Shown: one piece after another, positions 36,401 through 48,277 of the stretch
Layout of the letters: every line of letters starts with the position of its first letter
How positions within the stretch are numbered: position 1 is the stretch's first letter
NCBI GenBank assembly: GCA_028564675.1
Contig: JAOVVO010000173.1
Location: forward strand, 1-64,000
Direction: 5' to 3'
Length of the DNA: 64,000 nucleotides
Origin: Onchocerca lupi
Lineage: Eukaryota > Nematoda > Chromadorea > Rhabditida > Onchocercidae
Program-made: the position numbers and the translations under genes
The notes under the pieces: generated by a model
Databases searched by the model: none
What the model was told of the DNA's origin: nothing
What the model saw: the letters and a program-made list of their open reading frames with translations, nothing else

Positions 36401-38448
36401 TTGCTCATATTTGAGCAAATATTACATTCAGGAATTATTTTGAAAAATTCCGATGGAATATAAAATGCACGAAAGGGCATCTATCTCGAGAGTAGAACAG
36501 CAGATGATTTCTCTGATGAGTTTATTTCTGAAACAAATTTGGATTCACATCATTGCTTCTTCATTTTTTCTCCTTTCCGCTTGATAATTGGCTTTCATCT
36601 GATATGTCTGTCAATTAGAGGACAATTGAAATTTTCGGAATGAAAAAGTAACGTATTTTAAGAATTCCTATAAATTGAGATTTGTTTCAAGAATTCCGAT
36701 TTCAATAAAAGAAAAAAAAAATGAAAAGGATATCAGCTAGATGAGAACGTTTTTAGAAAGAAAATTGATCTAATCAATCAAATTTCTAAAGATTGTAAAT
36801 AGACATCAGCAATTCGAGTAATGCAAAAGTCTACTATGTTATCAAAGTTATCAAAGGTAAAAGTTGATGTCAAATATTGATTATAAATCCCAAATTTTGT
36901 GCTGACATCATTGTCCAATGGAAATTGAGGAATACAGTACCACACTTGTTATTTGCAAATTAGATGGCAGTACAATTCAAATAAGTCATTTAAGTAAGTG
37001 GTGATCAATGATTTAAAATATAAGAGAAGATTCAGTTTAATTTGGGATCATAAAACAATCAGCAAAAAGTTATGATTAGAAAATTGAGTCATGTAAATTA
37101 GGAAAATGGCCAGAAGAAAAATGATCTAATGGAAACATTTTTGAAATTCAGCCTATCCATCGAAATTAATAAATTTCAAAAAAACTATCTTAATTAGTGT
37201 ATTTAGATAATAAATGAAAAATTTTTTGCAGTGGAAAATACTATGACGTAAATGCTATGACATAATTATTTCTAAGTAATTTCTATCATTGGAAGATCGC
37301 TAAAAGAAAAAAAAATTTCTTAGACGAAATATTCGAAAACTTTAATTACATTGGATAGAAAAAAAATGAAATTACGAATTGATTTTAAGCAAGCAAAACT
37401 TTCATCATCTCACAAATTTAGTTTTCCTTCATTATTGAGTGAAAGTAATTCACTATCTCTTCTTCTCCATTTCTGCGAAACGAAGATTGTTGAGAAAAAG
37501 TTTTCTTTCTAAAATGCATTTTCCTTTTATGGATGATTATCTCAAATGTAAGTACTTCAGTTCGAAAAAATTTCAGTACTTCATTAAAAATCAATTTTAC
37601 ATGATAAGATTAAAATCAAAAAGATGTAATGATGTACTATTGATATTTGCCTAAAGTAGTATCACTAATGTCGTAAATTCAGTTTAAGGATCATCTCGGA
37701 GTCATAAATTTTATCATTAACAATGAAATTTTTTTTAAATTTGGTCATAGAGCACAATGTGAAATATATAAATTGCTTAAGGCTTTTGAAAGTTTGATTG
37801 AAAATTTAGCTGGATATTATTGCATGGGTTAATTATTCTTTCTCTTAACTTTGAAGAAATTTTGTGAAAATGATTTATTAAAAAAAGAAAGTTTACAAGA
37901 AGACTATCCAACAAAATCTTGATAGAACTTTTTTGCTTGCTGGTTTTATGCTGACATCCATTTTAAAAGATGGAAAATATCTCTGGATAGACATTATTTA
38001 TTTTGCCGTCGCTGTCGAAGGAATGAAAAGTTGCTTTGTCCAAAGATTGAAAAGTTTTTCGAACGATAAGAAAAGAACTTGAATGATGTGCTTGACTTTA
38101 GAAGATTCCTTGCAGTTTCTTTGAAAGACTTTTATGAACTTCATTAATTTGCTTATTTTTGGTTATTTTCAGCTTTGTGTTGACAAAGAGATCTATGGCA
38201 CACGATGATTCATTGTCATGCATTTGATTACAGTATACTGTAAAATTCACAGATTTCCACTTTTTTGGTGGTTATTGATATTTGCTGATAAAATGATCTT
38301 GATTAATGTTAACTACAGTAATAAAAAATCAAGTAATTGGTACCTGTGAACAAGTTTGCAATTGTCCCATTGTATACTGTACAGAAGTGGTGATTATTAA
38401 TGCAGTGATAAGAGAAGAAGAGCAGAGATGACGAAGGAGACCTTTCAT
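33109..38448 (-). CDS. flp-14: FMRFamide-like neuropeptide precursor FLP-14 (KHEYLRFamide)
   Basis: A secreted neuropeptide precursor. Three exons, 38344-38448, 33992-34118 and 33109-33239, total 363 nt and 120 residues. Exon 1 is a signal peptide (MKGLLRHLCSSSLITALIIT, then TSVQYTMGQ). Exon 2 is the spacer (EENEKVWLCQLYESSSLLA, DVEKLLSNE). Exon 3 ends with three copies of KHEYLRFG, each bounded by dibasic sites (EKR, GKR, GKR, GRK-stop). Proprotein convertase cleavage and amidation at Gly would release three identical KHEYLRF-amide peptides. This is nematode peptide AF2, known to act strongly on body-wall muscle. As I recall, the C. elegans flp-14 precursor has four copies, so this one is a copy short. 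Intron 1 is 4.2 kb and may hold neuron-specific control elements. Intron 2 contains a 49-base poly-T run. Confidence 0.95.
33426..33474. repeat. Poly-T run of 49 bases
   Basis: An uninterrupted T homopolymer in intron 2 of flp-14. On the coding (minus) strand it is poly-A. The length may be inexact, since homopolymers are error-prone in assembly. Confidence 0.9.
34119..38343. other. Long intron 1 of flp-14
   Basis: A 4.2-kb intron, unusually long for this window. I found no coding-like frame on either strand, only low-complexity AT-rich sequence and an imperfect inverted repeat at 35531-35589. It is a natural place for enhancers, but no motif is identified. Confidence 0.5.
35531..35589. repeat. 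Imperfect inverted repeat
   Basis: CACAGCTATGAATTTCA on the left matches the reverse complement of the right arm, CACAGCTCTGAATTTCA, with one mismatch. A T-rich loop separates them. It lies in the flp-14 first intron. Confidence 0.7.
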
Positions 38449-39271
38449 TGCGACAGTATTATGGGTGATACTGATGACGGTGACAGAGCTTTTGATAATA
38501 ATGGCTGCAAAAAGTCAAGTCTAGGACCACTACATATATGTGTTGGCTAAGAGCTTTAGAAGTTAGCCAAGAGGCGGACTTGGATTACGATAACTCCAAA
38601 GCCAAACTCCCCAGGGGTGGGACACTTTCTTTTCTTATTTCTCTTTTTTTTCTCGGATGTGTGATATTTTGCAAAATATAATTGAAAGGGTGAAAGAGGA
38701 TAACTGTCACATCATTTCAACATTGCTGAGTGGAACCAAAAAAAAAGGAAATTTTCTCTTGATATTCATATCAAATCCCCTGGATATCTTGAACTTCCTT
38801 CTGGATTTAATTAAACGAATTAATTCGTTTTTGATTCCTTTCTTTCCATCTATACTTTTACCTCCCAGGAGGTTTGTCTAGCTTAATAGCCAAGGAAACA
38901 CACCAAAACTTATATATGGTTGTTATAAAGGTTTAACTGATGAAGTCATCTTGATAATGAAGAATTTGGCATCTTCCGAGATGCTAAAAACAATGTCTAC
39001 AGTAATAATGAGCTAATCCTTGCTAGGCTTAATTCCTTAATTCAAAATGGCTTAGCTCCAATAATTCCGTGAAAAAAAAAAGGCTTGACAGTCACATAGG
39101 ATGGGATCTAATATCAAGTTGGGCAACGCAAAGTTTCATCTTAAATACATTTGTTGCTCAATTGGGCTTTGAAAATGTAATACATCATGAATGTTTCTTT
39201 CGACTTTATGAAACAGAAATTAGATTTTAATTGCCGAGATATTTAAATATATCAATAACAAATATCTTCAG

Positions 39272-39484
39272 CTAATTGGGCTGAAAAGAAATATCGAAAC
39301 CAGACGATGAATTTTTTGAATATTCATGATTATCTTCTATGATGAATTTCTTCGGAGAGTCGCTCTCATCAAGAAGAGAATCAGAAAAATTGTTCACCGC
39401 ACTGTAAATCATTTTTGAACTTCTTCGATTCGCAGATAAAATTATTACAATTTGAAACCACTTCAATACGAAAATTATAAACAC
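39272..39484 (-). CDS. Candidate short secreted peptide, single exon
   Basis: A 70-codon frame beginning MFIIFVLKWFQIVIILSAN, which looks like a signal peptide, followed by a hydrophilic Ser/Asp/Asn-rich region with RR and KK pairs (SPKKFIIEDN, SSGFDISFQPN). The amino-acid mix after the signal differs from random AT-rich translation. There is no homology I recognise, no splice support and no amidation motif. It could be chance. Confidence 0.22.
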   Translation of the reverse strand: MFIIFVLKWFQIVIILSANRRSSKMIYSAVNNFSDSLLDESDSPKKFIIEDNHEYSKNSSSGFDISFQPN

Positions 39485-40563
39485 TCTTCGTCAAAGATAC
39501 AAGCCACATTTCATTTCAACGCAGACTTTATCTTTTTATATCTATCTCGATGGACAATCAATTGAGCAGAATACTATAAAAAAGAAACTTGACATAAATT
39601 AATTTTAGTTTATATAAACCAATTTTCATTACCGCAAACAATCATCCTGCAACTTGATAATTACAAAATCAGAAGATATCAAAATAATATCGTTTTTATG
39701 CTGCTTTTATGTCAGAAAAAGACCGAAGTTGGAAGACCATTGTGCAAAGTTGGAGAATGAACAGCCCATTTCAAGAGACTAAGGCAAAGCTTGGCTTAAT
39801 ATATTTTTGCTTGCAGAGTCTTTGGAGACTTATCTATCCTATGTACCAAATTCGGAAACTTGATGAAATTATAGTTGAAACGGAACTTAAGCTGGTCTTA
39901 GTGGAAGAACACTTTTGGTCACTTAACTGCAATCCATTTATCCTTCTTATAGGCATATAAATGCATGTCAGGAAGAATTTCTAAAAAAAGACACGACGAT
40001 ATTCAGATTCATTGCTTACTTAATTCTAACTTGGCCTGTTTTTCTGGCTATTTCTCAATCTTCATTTCCTCCATAATATAATCAGTAATCCCTTTTGAAA
40101 AATTGAAATCGGTCTTTCAGAATTATTGGTGGGAAAATTTGAACAAAATCGCGTTTTCTAATTGTTTTCAGCAAAATAGCCGTAACTAACAAAACAAATT
40201 TATGATTTGATTCTAAGAACAATTTATTTCTGGGAATTTTCCTCGAATAACAGAGATAATTTGTTTTCCTCTAATTTTCTCACGCATACTTATAACTTCC
40301 ACTCTTTCCTATGCATCCATAACTTTCGAATTTTATAAACCCTTGGAATCTTTGATGAAAAAAACCACTAGATTCAATCAAATTAATTCAATTCTTTTAC
40401 ACGTTATCATGATTTGAATACGCAAAATTTGCAAATCTAAACAATCAATGCCTTCAGTCATTTGTAAAATAAATTTAAAACTTAGCGATCCAACAACAAA
40501 AACAGCAAAGATCCAGCTAAAACAGGCCCAGATAAGACCAAAAAAAACGAAGTCCAAAGAAAC

Positions 40564-40653
40564 ATGTTGAGGCTCCTACTAGTGCTAGCTGGTATGATTT
40601 TGGCTGGAGTTATGTACATAAAAAATCGCACGAAATATTTAGGCATGTATTAA
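40564..40653 (+). CDS. Candidate 29-residue transmembrane micropeptide
   Basis: ATG to TAA with translation MLRLLLVLAGMILAGVMYIK then NRTKYLGMY. It is one hydrophobic helix with a basic, aromatic tail, similar in style to small membrane regulators. The DNA just upstream is also open in another frame and Lys/Thr-rich. It is too short to judge without homology or expression data. Confidence 0.18.
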   Translation: MLRLLLVLAGMILAGVMYIKNRTKYLGMY

Positions 40654-41028
40654 TCATATCTAAGTCAATGCATACTTTTATATTATGCAAGCACTTTTTT
40701 CTTTTTGCAGTGCATGTATGTCTGCAAAATGTGCAGAAAAGTAAATAGTTAACAGAACTGAAATGTATATTTTGAATGGAGAGAATGCAATAGATCGTGG
40801 AAGAGGATATCAATCCTTCTATCCTCTTATCACAGGAAACTATTTCAACTTCTACGATTTATCACTCACTGATAATGCTATCAGATAAGAACGATGCTTA
40901 GCGATTCGAATGAATCATAGAGAAAAAAGCAATACAACAATAACTTTGGACGACTTCAAGAATTATCATCGGTTTTTTACCTGTCGACAGGAAGAATATA
41001 TCCTTGGGATGTACCTTATCGTCTCTTC

Positions 41029-41130
41029 GAGGAGACAACTACTACCGTGTCTCTCCAGGAGATACGATCTTGTTACCGTTCGTTCTCGAATTGGTATCAT
41101 TCGTTCTCAAGGAGACGATCACTTACCTTT
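41029..41130. repeat. Degenerate tandem units with TCTC..GGAGA arms
   Basis: About four diverged units of 25-30 bp, each around TCTC(n)GGAGA, such as GTCTCTTCGAGGAGAC and GTCTCTCCAGGAGATAC. Each can form a small stem. They lie about 450 bp upstream of parkin. Confidence 0.55.
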
Positions 41131-41243
41131 CTTCATCTGGTGACAATTTCATCTTCTGTTCACATTTTTGAAACTTTTAATGCATAAATATATATGCACA
41201 CATATATGTAGACTTATATTCATACACACACAACATAATGCAG

Positions 41244-41365
41244 AGCTGGAAGATTCGGAAGTTCGGAACATCGATCGATTTACGGACGATTTGCTAAAAG
41301 GATCGATTCTGGATGATTTAGAATCGATTTCTGAACTGATCGATATGAACCCAATTATTTCGTAA
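41244..41365 (+). CDS. Candidate acidic C-terminal exon upstream of parkin
   Basis: After a TAATGCAG sequence a frame reads acidic, helix-like residues (LEDSEVRNIDRFTDDLLKGS, ILDDLESISELIDMNPI) and stops with TAA. The composition is coding-like, but the DNA is rich in ATCGAT repeats, which can mimic this. No upstream exon or start was found. It may be a fragment. Confidence 0.22.
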
Positions 41366-41549
41366 CGAGCATGAAGATTCAAGACTTTGGGTCGCTTCAT
41401 AGATATGAAGTAATTGGTCTGCCGGCGGTTTCATTTCTCAAAATGATTTTGCGGGGATAAGTGGGTATTATATTTATTGTAAAGTTTTCAGGAATATTTA
41501 TGTAATTTCAAAATTTTTTTTAGTAGGACCCATTCAAATGCAATAAAAA

Positions 41550-44004
41550 ATGCAACTGTTGATAACGGTGTGGAATCAGGAACCATGGCATAGGAGAAGT
41601 AGCGATCGCTCCAAAAATGTTATTATCGAAGTAGACAGCGATGGTATTATTGGTGATGTGGCAAACAAGCTGTCAACCAGACTTGGCATTCCTCAATCCA
41701 ACTTTCTCTTCATCCTTTGTGGAAATAAACTGACCAGTGATACACCCATCAGTACCCTTTTTCTTGGACCTCAAACGTAAATCGTTCATCCTTTTCCTTA
41801 TTGATTGTATAAATCTAAATGATATTTTTTATATTTTACCAGATTTCTACGCCTCATATCAGCTTCATTTTTAAGTTTTGATTTAGGATTAGATTAAATA
41901 TATGAGGAATGTTATTACCAAATTCTATAAAATTCTGATTTCATTTTCCATATTTTAGCTCGCTAACAGCAATGGTCACTCAACTATGTTCATCGGAAGA
42001 AGATGAGAAGCAGAGAAGTGGGTCATCATCATCATCTTCCGAAAACAACAAGACAGCAGAAATCACATCTTTTAAGGTCTTTTGTAAAAACTGCAATTCA
42101 TTAAAGGATGGTAAATTACGGGTTTATTGTGCTGAATGTTCGTCTAGTTCATTAATTCTCACTAGGGAGCCTTCTAATTGGAACGATGTTCTTTTAAAGT
42201 AAGCTGTTGCTTTCGTCTTCTAGTTGTGAGATAATTCTTGAACAGATTACTTCATCGCTGTAATGATGTAAGAATTTTGAAGGAGAATAACTAAAAAAAA
42301 AAAAAGAATAATCTCATGATGATTTCATTGAGATGAGATTTTCTGAAGAGTCCTCATCTATAAATAATAAAAAAACTGCAGTGTTTAGACGAGATAATGA
42401 ATAAAGAGAATCTGAATGGTGGACTATTTTGTTTAGTAAGTTTAGTTTTCTCTTGTAGAAATAGCATACAAGCTGACTGTAAAGATTGTGAGAAGAGGAC
42501 GGCAACATTTTTTTGCTTCAAATGCGTCGACTGTGATCAGGTATGTCACTGGTTCTTTTTTTTCCAGTGCTAATTAGATATTCACTGCAGCTCATTTTTT
42601 TGAAATCTCTTATTATCATTAGAAATTATGATTTTACGTATCAATAATTTTAGGTGGCAGTACCACTAACACATGTTCGCAATTTTCGTGGATCAGGCAG
42701 TTGTTCGATATGTTGTGATTCGCATATGAAAGTAAATTTTATGTTTCTCATTGAAATTGACACTAAATTTGCTTTTTCTAAGCGAGAGAAGGCAATGATA
42801 GGAAAGTTTACATTGTTTTAGAAAGAATTTGTTGGGAATTTTTAGTGGTATAATTGATTTCAAAAAATAAGTCTGAAATTCAAAGTAATCTTCAGATTCA
42901 CCTATCTTTGTACATTATTTTTGTAGATTATCGTACAGTTGAACTGTCATCATCACACGTGTGTGGAATGTTTCTCAACTTATATCAAAACAGCTTTTGC
43001 TGAACATCAGTTCGCATTTATCCCACCAAACGGTTATACTGTCAGTTGTCCAGTATATAGTTGTCGTGGTTAGCAACATATGTAAAATTTACTCATGATT
43101 TAACTTTAGAAATATTCATAAGCATAGATGATGTGCATTTTTCTTATTTTTTATAAGTATTAGTCTTTGAAACCCTATAAACTGTCTATTGAAGAAAATT
43201 AAATTTAAAATGCTAGACTTTCACATTTCAATATATTGTCATGTTTATTCTAGATCTAGAATTTTTTTTTCACTACTCGCTTTGGCAGGTAAAGTCAGAA
43301 GGATTTTCAGAAGAATGGCAGAAGAATTTTCCAATAAGAAAATGAGTTTATGAGCCAAAGAAATTATAGAATGACATATTAGTAATAGAAGGTTAATAAT
43401 AGAATGGTTTCAATATTTTACAGGATGTGTTGTCGATACACATTGTTTTTATCTGTTAGGCAGATCGAATTATGATGAATATCAGCGACAAGCAGCAGAA
43501 CGTTTCGTTACTCTAGAACAAGAAGGAATGTTTTGTCCAAGACCAAATTGTGGTGCTTGTTTCCTATGGGAATTTGATCCATTATATCCTAAGGTATGCC
43601 AATTAATTGATTCCGATGTCATGCATACGGGAAGATATACAGTAGTAATATGTGGTAAATATGTGTTATTCAATTGCTATAGTTTTTCAGTTTTACAGTT
43701 GTAATTTATGAATTTATCAATTTCAAAGATTTCAAATAAAAAATATGTTTAATAGATAACTTGTCCGGAATGTTGTTTTTCGTTCTGCGGCATATGTCGA
43801 CAATCAGAATGTATTTGTTTGGAATCAGATGCAACTAATACGATCATCGAACGTACATGCCGCAGATGTCCTTCTTGTGCAACTCCAACAGAACGGAATG
43901 GTGGTTGCGCTCACATGCACTGTGTGCAGTGTGGTGAGCATTGGTGTTTTTTGTGCGTCAAGTCATGGAGTGAAGATTGTCAGTGGGACCACTGGTTTGA
44001 CTGA
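41550..44004 (+). CDS. pdr-1: Parkin, RBR-type E3 ubiquitin ligase
   Basis: An E3 ubiquitin ligase that acts with PINK1 in mitochondrial quality control. Seven exons, 41550-41776, 41959-42198, 42459-42540, 42654-42731, 42927-43068, 43424-43593 and 43756-44004, total 1188 nt and 395 residues. The N-terminal ubiquitin-like domain spans about 1-85 (ITVWNQEP, DVANKLSTRLGIPQSNF). A Ser-rich linker follows, then RING0 (CKNCNSLKDGKLRVYCAEC, CKDCEKRTATFFCFKC), RING1 (CSICCDSHMK, LNCHHHTCVECF), IBR (CPRPNCGACFLWEF, CPECCFSFCGICR) and RING2 (CRRCPSCATPTERNGGCAHM). The catalytic cysteine expected in NGGC is Cys364. The protein ends DHWFD, as in the family. A serine in QTSLTAMV aligns roughly with human Ser65, the PINK1 target (my alignment by eye). 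AATAAA lies at 44106-44111. Confidence 0.96.
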
Positions 44005-44975
44005 TGTTTTTGGCTTGCCTTTTAAGTATAATTACCATTTAGAACTCTAAACTCTAGTGTTATAACTAAATGCTTAGTGACACAGTAACATAAAAATCTA
44101 ATGCAAATAAAGGTATGAAATGAACGCATAATTGTAAACATGAGCTTTAATAAGATAGATGTACAATTTTTTCTTAGTTGAAGCTTACCTTTTTCTTAAA
44201 AACTAAATATCATTTATTATTGTGTCTTTTATGCAGAATCAGTACGATTTATTCAGTTTGTCTATATTTGTGAATTTATGTAATTTTTAAATATATTGTT
44301 TGTTGTAATTGACATTCATATGTAAAAACGTGGTGTCTTTCTCACTGGAATACTGAATTGTCCTTTATGGCACTTTTAGATCATAATTAATATGCATGAT
44401 CAGTTGTAATTAGTGGCTTCATTTCTCCAGTAATTCTGAAAAAGAAATCTCTGAAGTGCCTTATATCGCCAGCTGTCATTTTATAAACATTTTCTACAAC
44501 TAATTATAATTTAAATCGGAAAATAACATCACTATATTTTTGTTTTTCTTGGCTGTATGAACTATTTTTTTTCCAAATATATTGTTACTATTCAGTAAAT
44601 ACATTCTTCTACCTCATATTGAGAACGATTCAATTTACTTGAAAACTGTGGTTTTTTAAACTTCCTTCCTGATTTTCTGGATTTTTTTCTTATTATATCC
44701 CTCAAGGATTTCGAATTAATACTCATGGTTTTATGAATAAATATCTGAAGTTTTCACAACATTTTCATGTCTTAAAAATTCGTTGTGTCAAAATATGCAC
44801 ATCATTCGATACAGTTATATAGATTTGATTTATATCAAACTGCTAAGTTTTCATCATATCAGTCCAATTTAATTTACTTATTTTTGCCAAACCAAAACAC
44901 ATCAGATCCAGCTGTATGCAAAGAACATTTCATAACGATTTATTCCACAGTTTTAACCAAAACATTTTGCTACTG
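44005..44975. other. Convergent 3' region of parkin and PES1
   Basis: About 970 bp between two facing stop codons. It contains the parkin signal AATAAA at 44106-44111 and, on the minus strand, AATAAA for PES1 at 44937-44942. No other gene is seen. Confidence 0.6.
44937..44942 (-). terminator. Polyadenylation signal of PES1
   Basis: AATAAA on the minus strand, 34 bp after the PES1 stop codon, a typical nematode spacing for a short 3'UTR. Confidence 0.5.
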
Positions 44976-47900
44976 TCAATTCACAGCTTCCAATATTTTC
45001 AGCCTTTTTTCACTTAACTTCTTCTCTTCGTGAATTCGGCGTTTAATTCCTCGCTTGATTTTGGAATAAACCCGTTTACGTCTCTTCGGTATGAGCATCT
45101 CACGTAGCTTGAGTTCATGTCCCTTAAAAAAGATTGCGTTTAGTCCTGGAAGAAACTTCAGTCAACTTATATATCTTTTCGAAATTTATGCAACCATCGT
45201 TCAGACCACATTGAATATCCCTTGTCTTCAAAAATATTGATATTTATAAGTAACATTTGGATTTTCTGGACACACTACAGAGCCTAAGTTATAAGTTGTA
45301 AAAATTACTTTCTGGTAGTTTAAAGTGCAAACTGAAGGTAAAAAGACAGACTGACTACCTCTAACTTCCAACATGTTTACTTCTTTTTTTTTCTAAAAAG
45401 AAAAAAATTGGAATTATTGAAGGAGAGGTTATAAAGAATAATTATTTTCACCTTTTCATTTAGTTTCTTTTGTAAATTTTCTTTGTGCATTCGGCCTTTG
45501 CTTACATTCATGGTTGATAGTTCCTTTTCTTTTAGAATTCTTTTCTTTTCTTGCAGCTTGCTTTCCCCTTCAATTTCTTTTCTTTCAATCGTGCTAGACG
45601 ATGCTAAAAATTAGGATTTACTACTTCATATTTTGCGAAAAAAATTGGTAGTAACATGAACGTCTAAATCAGTATCCTGAAAAAACTATTTTTTGGAACT
45701 CTTCCTAATAACTCTAGAAAAGAACCTTTGTTTATGAGTTTGAGTTGCTTCAGCTGTTTGAGTTGCTCTTCGTAAGAATCGTAGTCACTGGAAAAAGGTG
45801 ACAAATGAGGTGGCAGTATTGCACCGGGAAGATACTTGTTTACTGGAAGGCGACTTCGTCTATTGAAGCTGTCGAAAACCCATTGCGGTTGTATGTAGAT
45901 TCTGCAAATTTTGATATGAAATGATACAAAAGCAACTGTCACTCAATGCAGCATGCTACCTGTAGTAATGCCAATGTTTGTTGATGGGAAAACATGAGTC
46001 AAAAAAAAAAAAAAACATAGACCATTCCATTTTATCTATGCGCTATAAAGTAGAAAACAAAGAAACGTAAGAGGCCGGAATATGATGAAAACTGAAATAC
46101 CTATTGAGATTTCTGTGATCGTCAAGCAATGGTCTGTCGACTATTTGATGTGTAATCTGAGCATCATTTTCATAATACTGTGCCGCTGGACAATTTTCCC
46201 AAGAAACCAAGCCACCACAACTTCTGGAAAATAAAGTTTATAAAGAAATTTCATTACTTAAATGAGATAATAGAATGTATTGTACTATTGAAGAAATAAA
46301 CATTTATGAGGATCGGAAAAGTAAACCTTATAATAATCGCAAGAGGATCCTTTGGGACTTCACGATTTAACCAAAAACGACAGTTTACAAACAGTTGTTT
46401 TCTTTTTTCGACATCACATATTTTATCATTAAGTTCATTATTGACTGCATCATTGATATTGACATCAATCTGTTCCTCATAACATTCAAATCTCGATAAT
46501 GGATATGCCATGCTATATATTCTTCCTTCTTCAGTTTCATCATTATCTTCAGACTGAAATCTCTTCAAATATTTATAATTAGCTTGAAAAAAAAGCCCTT
46601 AGAAATTCTGAAATGAATAGGACTTTTTAAATTAATAAATATCACAGGAAAGTATAAAGGAGATGAAAAAATAACACAAAAACAACCTTGTCTGACTTAA
46701 AAGCAAGCTTAGGCGGATAAAAAAGTCCGATCGATTGATAAAGTCGAAAATTAACAAATTCGAGCATTGTAATATAAAATTCCGCGAACGTTGCCATCAC
46801 AGAAAAATCCACTTCACTTACATGTCCCACGCCTCTATCATGACCCACAATCCATGTTACTCGTTCACCCATGACTTCTGCTTCATAATAGATTCCCTTA
46901 ATCGAGATAAAAACCTGAAAGAGAAATAGATTTTCCACATTTTTCGGTAATGGCTCTTCCATTTACCTGATCAATTTATCATTGTTGTTAGTGCAAAGAT
47001 AAAAATTCTCTGAGGTCTCCATAACTATGAAATGATGCTTAGCATTTCAAATGGTATCGGAATCTATCAGGTGTCGCCCACACTGCTGATGATTAATGAG
47101 CTAGACTAAATGAGAAACTGCGATTCAATGAATCAGCATAACAAGAAAATCAAGATAGAAATTTATCCTCAACTTGTTCAAAGAATTCGATTCGATGATA
47201 TAATGATTGAACTCTGCTGTTAGTCTCCGAGACGAAGCTACCAAAGAGCTAGTAATAACTTTGGTGTGAGGCAAAACTGCAAAAGCAAAGAGTAAACAGA
47301 GTGCATCATCCAGATCGCGCAATGCCGATTCAAATGTCGGATATCTAAAGAAGAATACAGATATTTCAAAGAGAAGTATATATAATATGCAGAAGCTACC
47401 CAACACTGGTAAATTTTTGAAATTTGCCAAATAAAACACCTTTCTTTCACAATGTGATCCAGCTGATATTCAGGGCGTCTTTCGTATAATTTCTTGACGC
47501 GTTCTTCGTCTCGTTTCGCTTTTGCCGTAGTCAATTTTTTCAAAAATATCTGAAAGATGTAAAGAAATAATTTAAGCTAGGCAGGAAATTCCATAATCTC
47601 TATGCCTGCATAATTTTATTTGAGCTAACTTTAACTTGAACTGGTTAACTTTACCTCAGACACAAAACTGTTATTCTTGACTTTAATTCCCAATGAGTAA
47701 AATCAACAGATCCCTTAGAGAATTCTAAGCATCATTCATCAAATCATTCAGCCCAATTCATGCTATTTAAATTCAGGAATAAAAAAACGACGATAAAGGA
47801 AAACGACGTACCTTATATTCTCGGAATTTCTTAATAATCGGTTCAGAAGCCAAAAAGTTGATATCTTTAGCATAATAGTATACTCGATTTTCTGTTGATC

Positions 47901-48277
47901 CTTTGTTAACTTTTTTTTTATGCAACGGTTCATGAGGATAAATTCCTTTTAGAATACAAAGGCGACGAAAATCCTTCAACGATAACTGCAGTTTTTTCAG
48001 TGCTCGTCCCCGAGTAATATAATTAGTAGCAGCTCCGGATTCGTACTGAAAACAGTAATTTTAACCGAACATTCTCATTTTTTGACATTACGTATCAATA
48101 TGTTTTGGCATCACCTTAGTTTCATTGGATAAATAAGAATGCATCAAATTTTGGAGAATAAAGTGACTTTTAGTTGGATTATGATGGAAAGCATCATACA
48201 AAAATTAAAATAAATGACAGTCAAAAGTTTAAATAAATTATAATATAGTAACATGTTACCTTCTTTTTGATCCGCAT
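44976..48277 (-). CDS. lpd-7: Pescadillo (PES1), ribosome biogenesis factor
   Basis: A nucleolar protein of the PeBoW complex, needed for 60S subunit maturation. Ten exons: 48260-48277, 47812-48045, 47440-47549, 47174-47344, 46687-46914, 46327-46553, 46101-46223, 45726-45901, 45452-45603 and 44976-45122. Features: YESGAATNYITRGRALKK, FRRLCILKGIYPHEPLHKKK, RDLDDALCLLFAFAVLP, ISIKGIYYEAEVMGERVTWI, FVNFRLYQSIGLFYPPKL, FWLNREVPKDPLAIIIR, a BRCT domain across exons 7-8 (SCGGLVSWENC, ITHQIVDRP, YIQPQWVFDSFNRR), LPPHLSPF and a basic C-terminus (LIPKRRKRVYSKIKRG). The sum is 1586 nt, one base short of a multiple of three. The break is at the exon 4/5 junction, where the donor reads AACAA|GTTGAG but the protein needs AACAAG|GTTTTT. 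Repaired, the protein is about 528 residues. Confidence 0.94.

Larger units (their letters stand above)
38449..41549. other. Upstream region of flp-14 and parkin with weak ORFs
   Basis: A 3.1-kb gap between two divergent genes. It contains small open frames described separately (39272-39484, 40564-40653, 41244-41365), a short hairpin sequence near 38542-38570 (TTGGCTAA and TTAGCCAA arms) and degenerate tandem units at 41029-41130. No gene is firmly supported. Confidence 0.45.

Noticed and set aside
39709..39960. 83-codon plus-strand ORF beginning MSEKDRSWKT
   Set aside because: It reads partly protein-like, but has no recognisable domain or splice context. A search would be needed before listing it.
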